Origin: Gnetum montanum
Taxonomy: Eukaryota; Streptophyta; Gnetopsida; Gnetales; Gnetaceae
DNA: 56,211 nucleotides
Reading direction: 5' to 3'
NCBI GenBank assembly: GCA_015680685.1
Contig: MNCI01014154.1
Coordinates: 1 to 56,211, forward strand
Part shown: positions 11,537 through 22,040 of the stretch, one piece after another
Layout of the letters: each line of letters starts with the position of its first letter
Numbering within the stretch: position 1 is the stretch's first letter
Notes under the pieces: generated by a model
Databases searched by the model: none
Seen by the model: the letters and a program-made list of their open reading frames with translations, nothing else
Told to the model about the DNA's origin: nothing
Made by a program: the position numbers and the translations under genes

Positions 11537-12560
11537 TGTTGACCTTTTGGTATGTCAAAACATTAAGAAAATGGAGTACAAGGATGTTTGTGTGGTTGTT
11601 GTATTTATAGGTCAAGAACATGGACAAGGAACAAATGAGGCATGTATAAGGTCAAGAACATTGATAAGGAATGAAAATTTTTAAGTTCAAAGAAAGCTAA
11701 AGAAGGACATCTCTAAGAAGTAGCAGATGCCTTGGAAAAACTAAAGGTGGCATAGGAGAAGACATCTCTAAAAAATAGCAGATGTCTTTCTAGAGAGAAA
11801 GATATCTTTCATGAGAAGAAGATGTCTTTCCAAAATGAAGGTCTGATGTAGAAAGAAGTCTTAGTCTTGAAGAAGACATCCTTCTAGAATGAAGGTCTAA
11901 TGTAGAAGGACATCTCAATATTGAAAAATATGTCTCTAGTGACCATTTGATAATTGTTACTTGAATTATGAGGTGATTTCAGAATCATATTGGATATGAG
12001 AAGAATTCATTTTCATTGGGAAATGGGTAAGTTTTAAATACTATTAATGTAATCATCAAGCAATCATTGTAATCATAATTGTTTCTCATTGTACAATCTT
12101 TTATCTATTGTAATTGGTCAAAGTGAGCTATAACTCAAAGTACAAGGATTAACAAACTTAGTTGCATTATTTCCTTATGATTGTTGTTCTCCTTTGTTGC
12201 CTTCTAGGGTTTATGTGCTCCTTGCAAGAAGGCATCTTGCCACAACACTCCTAAGTGGAGCCCAAGTTGTAAAACGTTGTGGGATCCTAGAAACCACATT
12301 TTAAGCTTGTTAGGACTTTGCAAGGTTGACTAGATTTGTAGTGTCAAATCACTCCAAAGTGAAGCTTAGAGATTGTATAGAGTGTGGTAATCTTCAAATG
12401 ACATTTCAGAGCAACAAATTTTAAAGGTGTGCTTGCAAACTTTCCTCCAAGTGTGGAGTACCTACGTTGAGGAACCATACTAAATTTTGTGTGTGTGCTT
12501 TATCTCAATAAATTTTTAATTAAGGGAACTTATTCATTCCTCTCCTTGCCCCTCATGTCG
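11537..12560 (+). repeat. 5' LTR of copia element G
   Basis: It begins TGTTGACCTTTTGGTATG and aligns with 27311-28335 to the shared end block GGGAACTTATTCAT. U3 holds many GACATCT or AGATGTC motifs (11700-11940). The exact 3' boundary is uncertain because the next bases run into a C-rich junction at 12560-12600 and no tRNA-Met primer site is visible. Confidence 0.8.
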
Positions 12561-12567
12561 CCCCACA

Positions 12568-12582
12568 CCCCCCCCCCCCCCC
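12568..12582. other. C15 homopolymer at the copia/gypsy junction
   Basis: Fifteen C residues followed by TCTCGGGCCCACCC lie exactly where the copia 5' LTR ends and the truncated LTR of element C begins. Nothing similar occurs at the matching place in either parent element. It could be a repair scar or an assembly or sequencing artefact. Confidence 0.6.
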
Positions 12583-12601
12583 TCTCGGGCCCACCCTAAT
12601 T

Positions 12602-13241
12602 TGATTACTAATGTAAATTAACTAACTAACTAGTCTCTAACTAATCCTAAGATAAGCATCTATTTCCACTTTCTGCACATGTCCAAAACCGATATATCCA
12701 TTGTTGGGTTACCAAGTGCTACACTAGTGGATACATTAAGCACTAATGCTACTTGGATTACCAAGTGAATACATGTTACACTCGAAGTGGTCATACTTAT
12801 GTATTTAATCTATCTAACTTATCTTACTTAATTATCTTAATTAGCTTAATCACTGGAAAATATTAAATAACTAGTTTAAAAAATTAATCACATAAATGAA
12901 ATATTTAATCTATCCAAAATGCTGCAAAGTTTATCAAAAAGCTCATCTTTATTACTGCATACACTATCATGGTCAAGTATGACAATGTTTGAATAAAGAT
13001 CTATACACTCAATGACTCCTACTACGGGCACTTGAGAGAAATATTCTAACTTTCAAATGTAAAAATTGCAAGAGTTTTGGTATTACTAGAATCTTGTTGC
13101 CATAAATGTGGTTGGTGAGCATGTATTTATAGCTAAAAGTGGATCCTACATTGTTGAGGCCTCTTCGATGCATCATTGCATGCATTGATGAGGCCCAGTT
13201 GACGAGGCCTTATCAATGCAACCAAAAAATGTGACTCATCA
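12602..13241 (-). repeat. 3' LTR of element C, truncated at its R-U5 end
   Basis: It aligns with 24612-25237. On the minus strand it starts TGATGAGTCACATTTTTTGG at 13241. TATTTATAG at 13124-13132 is the TATA box on the minus strand. The GGCCTCATCGATG-like repeats lie at 13155-13225. The roughly 260 bases that end the 5' LTR (24351-24611) have no counterpart before 12602. Confidence 0.8.
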
Positions 13242-13257
13242 TACCCCCACAATTGAA
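13242..13257 (-). other. Polypurine tract of element C
   Basis: Plus TACCCCCAC directly follows the LTR end TCATCA. The minus strand is GTGGGGGTA, a standard plus-strand primer tract placed against the 3' LTR. Confidence 0.7.
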
Positions 13258-13486
13258 TGAAAACTCATCCTTGAGTTCTTTTATAAAATTAAAAAGGTAT
13301 GGGATTATTGACCGACTCTTTATAGAATAAGAAAAAATGGACTAATTTGACAAAACTGAGTGCCTAAATGTATAGATCAACACATTACAAAAATTATGAT
13401 GTTCATGACACAAAATTAAATATCATGATGTGACTTTTCAAACTTGGATAGCCTGCCCTTTGATGGTGTGATGTTGGTGGAGAAGG

Positions 13487-16345
13487 TTAGACAATCCTAG
13501 GAGGTGGTGGCTCTTGAGTATCTAAGTGACCTTCATAGAATTTATGCATGTGCAACGATCAAGGAAACTATGGCTATCCTACTACTACTACAACTTCTAA
13601 TGGAAAGCAAAAAGCATCCAACAGTGCTTTTATTTTCTCCTCCTTACTTCTAGGATCATACACCATCTACACAACTTCAATAATGTGGGTTAGAACAGGC
13701 ACATCCTAGAGACATGGGATTATTAAAAAGAGCTCATTTACGTTGATAAACTAGGTAACAAATTGTTTGCATTCAATGTCAAATGCTCTAGTTGCATCGT
13801 TCAATTCCTATTAATCCTTCATTCTTTTGGCTAAGTTCTCAATAGTTGATCATTCATTCATCAATCATGCTTTCAGAACTTTGACTTCAACATTTGCAAT
13901 CTCAAGCTTCTACTTGGTGTTTTTATGGTGTTTGAAATCTACCTCATATAGCAAATATGAGCTAGCCACTTATTTTTTCAACTCTGACCATGGCTATCTC
14001 GTAGTCAACATTACTAGGTTCACATAGTGGAGATTGGCCAACTCCATGTATATCATCTCCTCTATCTACAACTCCTTTAGGCAAATCTCCACTTTGTTGT
14101 AGGCATCAATCCCATCAATGATGGGCTGCCATACTTCTCTTCCTTGTTGAAGTTGCTAGAGATCTTTACTTACTTTTTCCTTTGCCATCTGGATGTCCTT
14201 CTCATTTACTTCCTTCTACAAGCCAACCTAGTCTCTATAGTTATTCTTAACTATTGTAAACTTGAAAGCTTCATTTTTCCAGGTAGCGATCTCAATGGTA
14301 GAATTCTAGTGTAAGGAATTTTCTTCTTTCATATACAAATTCTAAATTTTTTGTGGCCAATTTCCTTTATTCAATATTCTCCATAGCTAGCTACTCCTAT
14401 TGTTTATGAATGAATTCCTACATTTTTTCTTTTTGGGCATCAACATTGTGTAAGCGATGATTTTCTATGATCAGTGTCTCATTCTCTTGATGCATCTAAA
14501 CTAAGTACTTATGAACTGAATATGTCTTTGCCTCTACTATGGGCTAATTGAAGATGGCCATCACCACTTCCTTCTTAGCCTTCCTAAATCATTCTTGAAG
14601 CTATTAAAAATCTTCATCTTTGGTTATTGTTAAGTTGAGGAGTATGGGATCAGAAAGATGGACATGTAATTTGGTAAACTTTGTGGTCAAGTAGTGATTT
14701 TATGCTTGAGCCATTTTAAGTTGTCCCTCTAAGATAATGCATTTGCCCCTTGCTTCTAGTAGCTCTGACTAGGTTGTGGTGATGTTATCTAGAACATCAG
14801 AGATATATAGAATTGATTACCCTATCCCTACTAGTCAATTTAATAATTCTTCATGCTAGGCTACACTAAATTTTTTATTGATGGTACATACAGATTTTTG
14901 TACATCTCCAAGTATAGATACATCTAGTACAGACATCGTAAGTGTATTAAGTGCTTTAGTGGTGTAATCAACAACTCCTTCAGCTATAGTCTCTTGCCCT
15001 TGGTATTGCATCACTAATACAATGACCCCTTCACATTCCTCCAAATGTACTGAGAAGGAGGTAGTATTCCCAAATATTTTTTTGGAATAAATGGTGTTGT
15101 GATAATGACACCATCACCTCTCGAGCATTGGGATTAAGTCTCATGGACAATTGTGTTTGTTCAGCAAACAATATTGGCCCACCCCTTTCCATTTGGTTGA
15201 TTGTTTAAGCCACATCATTAAGATGACTCATCATCAATTGGTACACAAATGGGTCTTCACTACTCATCCCTGCACATTGCTCTTCCTCACACAAGAGTTT
15301 CTCTTAGATTTTACGTAAGAATTTAATAGCTTCATGGGCCTCTAGTGTTGTTTCTTAAGTAGATGGCAGAGGTGGTGGCTTCTCCTCTTCTTTAGTTATG
15401 TTAGGTGTATTTTCTTTCATAATTTCACCACATGAATCCAAAGGAGCATATCTAATTATGTCATTGACATAGTGGATGATTCTTGCCATTTTGTAGAGTT
15501 TCTAGATGAGGCACAAGAAGGGTAGGGTTTTCCTTCCACATTCATTTTTTCTTAAAACATTTTTTGATCTCTAAATAGATCAGTTATGGAAGTTTTACAA
15601 GAAATCTCCCACTTAGAGCAATACATGCTCAGGTAGAAAAGATGGTCACCTTGCTAGGCCTCACTATTGGATTGAGGTGATAGGCTACAATTTTAAAGCA
15701 GATGGTTTCCACCAGTATGAGGGTGCTAAACTCTTTACAATTGATCCTATAACACTACTAAGTCCACTCCTTTTTGGCCTCATGGTCACCTTGTGTTGAT
15801 AGCTTTGTCAGCTGTGTTCCAATATTAGACAACCCCGGTGCCTATGCCATAGCCTTAGCCAAGTAGGACACTTGAATATCCTTGATTTTTACTATGAACC
15901 TTAGCCTTCTATTGTTCCAAAAGAGATATGGCGTTCCCATGTACCACTCCCTACTAAAGATGATGATTGGCCATATGGGAGAGATTTGCAATTTTGTTCT
16001 AACTTCTCTTGGAGCTTGCTCTAAAAGTGGCCCAAATTTTAGTTCTTTGGGAACTAAGCATTGAATCTCTTAAGGTCTAATGATGTAAAGGTAAGTTTGA
16101 GTTAAAGTAACTTCAAGCCTTGCCACAGGTCTTGGTGCTTTCCCTTGCTATAATTGCTCTATTGGCACTTCTTCTAGAATTTATTGAACAAATTTCACTT
16201 TGGGCTCCTCTCGATAAGGTGCCATTGCATGGGTTGCCTCTGGTGGTTCTTGGGCCTATACTTGTTGGTCCCTTCTAGCTCTAGGCCATTTCTCCCTTGG
16301 TTTAGAGGGTTCTCCTTCTTGTGGGCATTTTATTCCTGGTTCCAT
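13487..16345 (-). pseudogene. ORF3 of element C (plant-transposon-protein-like domain plus coiled coil)
   Basis: Extra ORF in the env position, between pol and the 3' LTR, about 952 codons. It starts MEPGIKCPQEGEPSKPREKW at 16345, straight after GATTATAG, and ends PPPPRIV and stop at 13487. Near 15900-15480 the ordered blocks IKDIQVSYLAKAMA, VAYHLNPIVRPSKV, ACIALSGRFL and KNECGRKTLPFL resemble by eye the 'putative plant transposon protein' domain found in extra ORFs of some plant gypsy elements. The second half (about 15000-13560) is Glu/Lys/Gln/Leu-rich, as in coiled coils. I see no signal peptide or membrane segment, so it is not an obvious envelope protein. Many TAG and TAA stops. Element E has a near-collinear copy. 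Confidence 0.6.
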
Positions 16346-16395
16346 CTATAATCACAATAATACCATGGGTTAGAAATTTATTTTGTAACATGAAA
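16346..16395 (-). promoter_or_regulatory. Putative splice acceptor and branch point before ORF3 (element C)
   Basis: The minus strand reads TTCTAACCC, then about 18 bases, then GTGATTATAG and the ORF3 ATG. Branch-like CTAAC lies about 27 nt before the AG. The same arrangement precedes ORF3 in A, D and E. Confidence 0.5.
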
Positions 16396-18375
16396 CCATT
16401 GTGACACCTTTATCTCCGTAGGATAGTTCCACTTGGCTAAGTTGTGATTATGGTTGATTTAATTAATTTAATCATTATTTTATTTATGTTATTGTTAATA
16501 AATCATCCCAAAGGATGTTGGAAGGGTTAACTCTTGAAAAAATTAATGTTTTTATATTTTTAAATTTATTAACCTTTTAAGGAAGTTAGAAAAATTTTCC
16601 AAAAATTTTATCAAAAACCTTAAGGTTTGTAGCTATAGGATCAAAGAATAGAGTGATTTGGATAAACAATTTGGAATTTATTGGCTATAGAAGGTATTGG
16701 GAATTGAAAAATGGCAGAAAATCCCTTAGCGTTATGGAGCAAATGATAAAAATTTCAAAGTTTGCAATGATATATATAGAGTTTTTATGATGCATTGATG
16801 ATGGGGCCTTGTCGATGTAGTTATTGATTGGCATTGACTTTAGTTGACTTGGTCAAAACTTGAAAATTATAAAGATATTTTGAACAAAATTAGGATCAAA
16901 TGGAAGCTCAAACAGCCATGAACATGATGAAAATGTGAGAAGAGGATGTTGAAGTCCCAAAAATTGAGAAAATTAAGAGAATTAAGAAAGAGGGTGGAAA
17001 TGGGAGATCAAGGAGTACACAATGGTTTGCTCAATGGAATATGAAATGAATAGGATTGTAGAAATGTCTAAGGTAATGAACTTAACTAACCAAACTAAGA
17101 GATATGCAAGTGGGTCCTCTCCATAGTAGGGTCATGCCCTTGTTTCCCTTGCATAACCTCAACTAATGAGTCCACGGGACCCATAGTTGATTAATGGTTA
17201 TGAAAATTTAAGGACAAACTAAAAAGAATCTATCCAAGAATTCCAACAGATCAAACTAAGACATAGAACATAAAATAGAACTTGATAGTGAGGTGAGTTG
17301 TGGTAGCATGGATGGATAATGAAGAAGGTGGCATGGAATCCTAAATTGAGGTCATAAGAAGTCCCTTATGAAATTTGTGTTTAAAATGACCTAAGAAGAT
17401 CCATCCTTAGTCTAGACCAAAACTAGCCTCTTTTAATGACTTCGCATTAGCACTCCAAGATTGATCCACCTCCTCAAGACATGAGAGTTCTCCTTCAAAA
17501 CAACCACCATTCCATAAAGATAGAAAAATAGAAGTAGAAAGTGGGAGAGAGCCTTAGTTAGAGGGGACATTTAGGCATGGATGCATGTCTTTCTAGTCCC
17601 ATAACCAATTCTTGTAACCTATTTATTTGTCTAAGGGATGTGCTTTAAATTTTCATAATTTTTTTTTTGTTTTTTTTCAATTTTCTTTTTATGAATTTTT
17701 GATTGGGAACCATAGCATGGAAAGACTTTATTTGACTTCCTAGTAGTGGTTGAAATGGAATGGCAAGTAGCTCATGAAAAACACTCAAGCACCCAAGCAA
17801 GAATAAGAGTACAAAGAGTATTGAGTCCCCTTGAAGTCACATCCTCTACAAACCTTTGGATCATTCCCAATTCTAGAACAACCAATGTCATCAATTGATT
17901 AAAAGTTTCTTTAATTAAAGGGACCTAAAACTTCTAAAATAAGGAAAATCATAGAGTTTATTGGATGTGCGAATGACATGGACTTACTACCTATTCTATT
18001 AAAAATAAACCATGCCATAGTCCTTAGGCATTAGAATTCTAGAATAGAAACTAGACATTGACAATCATAACATTAAGCACAAACCATCATCAATAAACAA
18101 CAATGGTGGCACTGTGTCTTGCAGTAATAAAATACTTTCATTAGAAAAAATGATGAAAATTCACACTCAAACAAAACAAAACAAGGTAAAATATATTTAA
18201 AAACTATAAAATAACCAAGAAATCTTCAAATATAATAATGATGGTGTAAAACAAAAAATGACAAAAATGGAACAAATTGAAAATCAAAGAGATGTAAAAT
18301 ATATAACTTGTAAAATTAAAAATGTGGAAAACAAAAAATAAGAAAACTGAGGAACAATATGGATTGTTAGCATGG
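16396..18375 (-). other. Pol-ORF3 spacer of element C (intron-like)
   Basis: I see no coding sequence. The minus strand is T-rich near 18280-18340 and 17640-17700. Blocks shared with the spacers of E, A and B include CCTCTAACTAAGGC (about 17553-17566 on the minus strand) and the segment around GTGGGTCCTC near 17110. This conservation between coding parts suggests an RNA role such as splicing or packaging. Confidence 0.45.
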
Positions 18376-19640
18376 ATGGCCATCTCCCCCATGACTAAGT
18401 TGGAAGGAGGAGATCCAAAAAATTCAATATGATTGTTCATCCATTAAGGTGGTAGTTGCATTGGCTTGTCTTGTTCTAGGAAAGGTTTCACTTGTTGAAT
18501 GTTGACCAACTTCTTTTTATTTCAACTTTCAAGCTTGTAGATTAACATGGCTCCAAAATAAAATGTTTGATCAATTATATAAGCTCCCTTCCACAACATT
18601 TAAAATTTAGTCTTCTGGGGCACATGTGTGGGATTTCAATAGAGAACCTTATCTCTCGGTTGAAGTTTTACCTTTAGTATTCTTAGGTCATGACATTACT
18701 TGTTGAATGCCTTGTGCACCTCGTTCAAAGATAGGGTCACCAATCAATTTTCATCTAGCACATTGAGGTTGATCAATCTTTCTTTCTATGCTAGACTTAG
18801 GTCAAGATTTAGAACATAGGCTAGTAAGAGTGTATGGAGTTCAAATTGAATCAAGAGCATTGGAAGTTTTCCATACAGTAACTCGTAGGAAAACAAGCCA
18901 ATAGGAAGTTTTCATGTTGAATGGTAGGCCCAAAGGGCATTTTTGAGTTTTCTACTCCAATCTTTCCTATATTTGCTAATGGTCCATGTTATGGTTTTTA
19001 TGATATCCTTTTTAGTTACCTCTACTTGACCATTGGCGAGGTGATAGAATGTTATTAATTTATGTTTAACTCCCAAGCGTTGCATCAACATTCTAAAAGT
19101 GACACCTGTGAAATGAGTTTCATTATCAAAAATTAGTCCATGTGGCACCCCAAACCTATTTACAACATTTTGTTGTATAAATCTAGTAGTAATGGATGAT
19201 GCACAATCAGCAACATCTACTACTTCTACCCACTTTGTGTAGTAGCCAACTGCTACAATGATATATTCCTTTCCATTGGACATGGGTGTGATGGAACCCA
19301 TGAATTCAATGCCCCATATTTCAAAGGGCTCCAATGGTTGAATCCACTATTGAGGACCTTCCATTCAAGTGGTCATCCCACCATCTCATTGACAACATTC
19401 ACAAGATCAAACAAATTGGTGGGCATCCTTGAATATTGTATGCCAATAGTATGATGCCATCAAGATTTTTATCTCCATGCATCTCCCTACATAGTGGCCT
19501 CCACAAGTCCCTTTGTGAGCATCTTGGAGAATTAGTTGATCTTCATCAAGGACATACCAACAAATCAAGCCATCAAGGACACACCAACAAATTAGGCCAT
19601 CAAATCACACCTTGTAGAGGTGGCCATTAATTTCCATGAA
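18376..19640 (-). pseudogene. Integrase region of element C
   Basis: Integrase joins the cDNA to host DNA. The HHCC zinc-binding end is readable in one frame at about 19530-19370 (CGGHYVGRCMEIKIL, then FKDAHQFV and C-x2-C). The catalytic core is open from 19334 to 18912: WGIEFMG (the first Asp is changed to Glu), LIFDNETHF with the second Asp, and LANGQVEVTK with the Glu. The C-terminal part continues to about 18430 and ends in the tail LVMGEMAIHANNPY. There is a 27-bp tandem duplication at 19544-19598. Stops and frameshifts make it dead. Confidence 0.85.
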
Positions 19641-21340
19641 GTATTTGGCCCAATGAAGAAATTTTTGCTTCTTTCTAATGTCAAGATCTTGTGGTATATT
19701 CTGAATGAGAAGGTAAGTGAGGAAGTCATCATACCATTTTATTTCTATGGGCACTTGATTATTTAGTGCCTTGTAAAGAGAAGTTCATCAAACTAATCAA
19801 AGAGTGGCCTTTCCTCCACTATATTATCCCATCTTAATTAAGAGAGATGGTTAGTGACCACATTCTTGGTCCCTTTTCAATAAACTATCATGAGATTGAA
19901 TTCTTGCAAGATCATGAGTCATCCTATGATACAAGGGCTCACCATTATCTTGTTCATCAGGAAGCGAATGGTACTATAGTCTATGTGCATAAATACTTTA
20001 TAGCCAAGCACATAGTACCTAAACTTGTTAAGAGAATACACCACTACCATTAGTTCTTTTACAGTTGTGGTACAATTTAACTGTGCACCCACAATGCATT
20101 CACTTGCATAGTGGATGTAATACAAATATTTTTTATCATCCAACTATGTAAGCATAGCTCCCAAAGCATAATTAGATATTTCTATCATTATATGAAATGG
20201 TCTAGATGAATTTGGTGCTTGTAGAATTGGAGTTTTTATGAGTTTCTCCTTTAGTAGTTGGAATACATGATCACACTTCTTGGTCTAAATGAATAGAGCA
20301 TCTTTGTTTATTAGCTCAACCAATGGCTTTGTAATCTTAGAGAAATTATCTATAAATCATTAATAGTGGCCAATATGTCCAAGAAATAACCTAACATCTT
20401 TGATTGTCTCTGGTTGATGTGTAATTTCTTGCGTGATCCTTATTTTTTCTAGATCTACCTCAATCCCTTCTTTTAAAATTTGATGCCTCAACACAATGCC
20501 TTCTTAGACCATGTGATGACTCTTCTACTAATTGACCCACAAGTTTGTTTCAATACATATCTTTAGTACTTACTCAAGGTAGTCCAAGGCTTTCTCAAAT
20601 GTAGCTCCATATGTAGAGAATTCATCCATGAAGACTTCCACGCCACTACCAATCTATTGTTGAAAAATACTAAGGACTAGGCATTGAAATGTTGCAAAGC
20701 ATTACACAAACCAAATAACATCTTACAATATGTAAAATTCTACCAAGGACTCATGAACATTATCTTAGCCTGATCTTCCAATGTAGTTTGGATTTGGTTA
20801 TGGCCACTATAACCATCCAAGAATCTATAATAGCAATGGCTAGATATGGTATCAAACACTTGATCCAGAAATGACAATGGAAAATGATCTTTAAACATTA
20901 CCATACATAACAACCTGAAATTAATGCAAACCCACCACTTACCATCTTTCTTTGACACATTATGAGTGGGCTAATCCACTCACTCTCTACGATGGGCTAA
21001 ATGAACTCTACCTTGAGGAGTTGCTCTATTTTCTCCTTGATGATCTACTTCAATTTGGGATTTAGGCACCTTTGCAACTACCTTCTCAACTTCATGTTCA
21101 AGTTGGTGTAAATGTAATGTTGGCATATCCTTAGATCAATTCTTGTCAACTCAAGATATGACCAAGAAAAGGCTATTGGCCATTTGTTAAGCACCTTTAA
21201 CAACTTTTCTTTTTGTTCAAGAGCAAGTTTGGCAGTGATTATGACCAATTTACCATTGTTTAAAACTGCATATTCCATGCCGACTGGTATATTTTTTAGC
21301 TCTAAGGGCTTCTGCTTAAAGTTATTAGGGATTTCCAACT
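19641..21340 (-). pseudogene. Reverse transcriptase and RNase H region of element C
   Basis: These copy the RNA into DNA and remove the template. The linker LKVLNKWPIAFSWSYLEL leads into RT (about 21290-20400), where WVCINFRLL, LDGYSGHNQIQ and KIMFMSPW are readable. The catalytic box reads FMDE (about 20620-20632), with the second Asp lost. RNase H (20220-19920) shows YYIHYASECIVGAQLN, TTTVKELMVVVYSLNKF and VFMHIDYSTIRFL, the usual order. At least four frameshifts and many stops. Confidence 0.85.
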
Positions 21341-22040
21341 ATCCCCAAAAAGTATCATCATTTTCATCATTAGAGAGTTGGTGATGAACTTGCTCAAGTT
21401 CATCAATGCTTTCAACATAAGCGTATGTTAGGTTCTCAATTGGTTCCATACACAATGTGCTACTATCTGAGTCAACTATCAGCCACTAGGTGCCCTCTTG
21501 TTTTGTGGCTACTATGTATAGACACCTTTGAATATCTATTTTCTATGCACACTAATTACATGCTTTGATCTATGTACTTTTGATGGACCAAATATTTTGC
21601 ATGCAATTGCACCCATTATCATTGTACATGATGCATGGAATAAGCTTCTTCTCTAACTTTCCAAATTCATTTTCCTTGGATATTTCCAAGGAGAGGTCCC
21701 TTATGCCCATACGTGCATCAACAATGCTTAACCAAGCCCTTCTCATAATGATAGGGAAGTCAACTTTATAGTTTTTAATCCTAATCACTAAAAATTAGTA
21801 GGATAGGACCACCCACTTACTGTGGTTGCAATGTCCTTCACTAATCCTAAAGGAATAGTAATTGATTGATCTACCAATTCTAGACGAATGTTGTTATTCT
21901 TGAGAGGCAATAGGTTCTAGGCCTTGTACATGTCATGGGAGATGAGATTGACATCAAAACTTAAATTAAGAAGAGCCTTGCATGGCTCATGTCCAGTGAT
22001 CCATAAGTAAATAAGAGGACTTCCTAGGTCAAATATTTTC
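21341..22040 (-). pseudogene. Protease region of element C
   Basis: Aspartic protease that cuts the polyprotein. The active-site area near 21990 reads KALLNLSFDVNLISHDMY, where the catalytic Asp of ALLD-x-G is changed to Asn. Downstream, LVDQSITIPLGLVKDI and DFPIIMRRAWLSIVDARMG match the flap and C-terminal part (the usual form is IILGRPFL). A 72-codon open stretch at 21570-21788 covers the end of the domain and the acidic linker to RT. Confidence 0.75.

Noticed and set aside
13487-16345. ORF3 as a true envelope gene
   Set aside because: Position fits, but I see no signal peptide, no membrane segment and no fusion-type feature; the coiled coil and plant-transposon-like blocks fit better.
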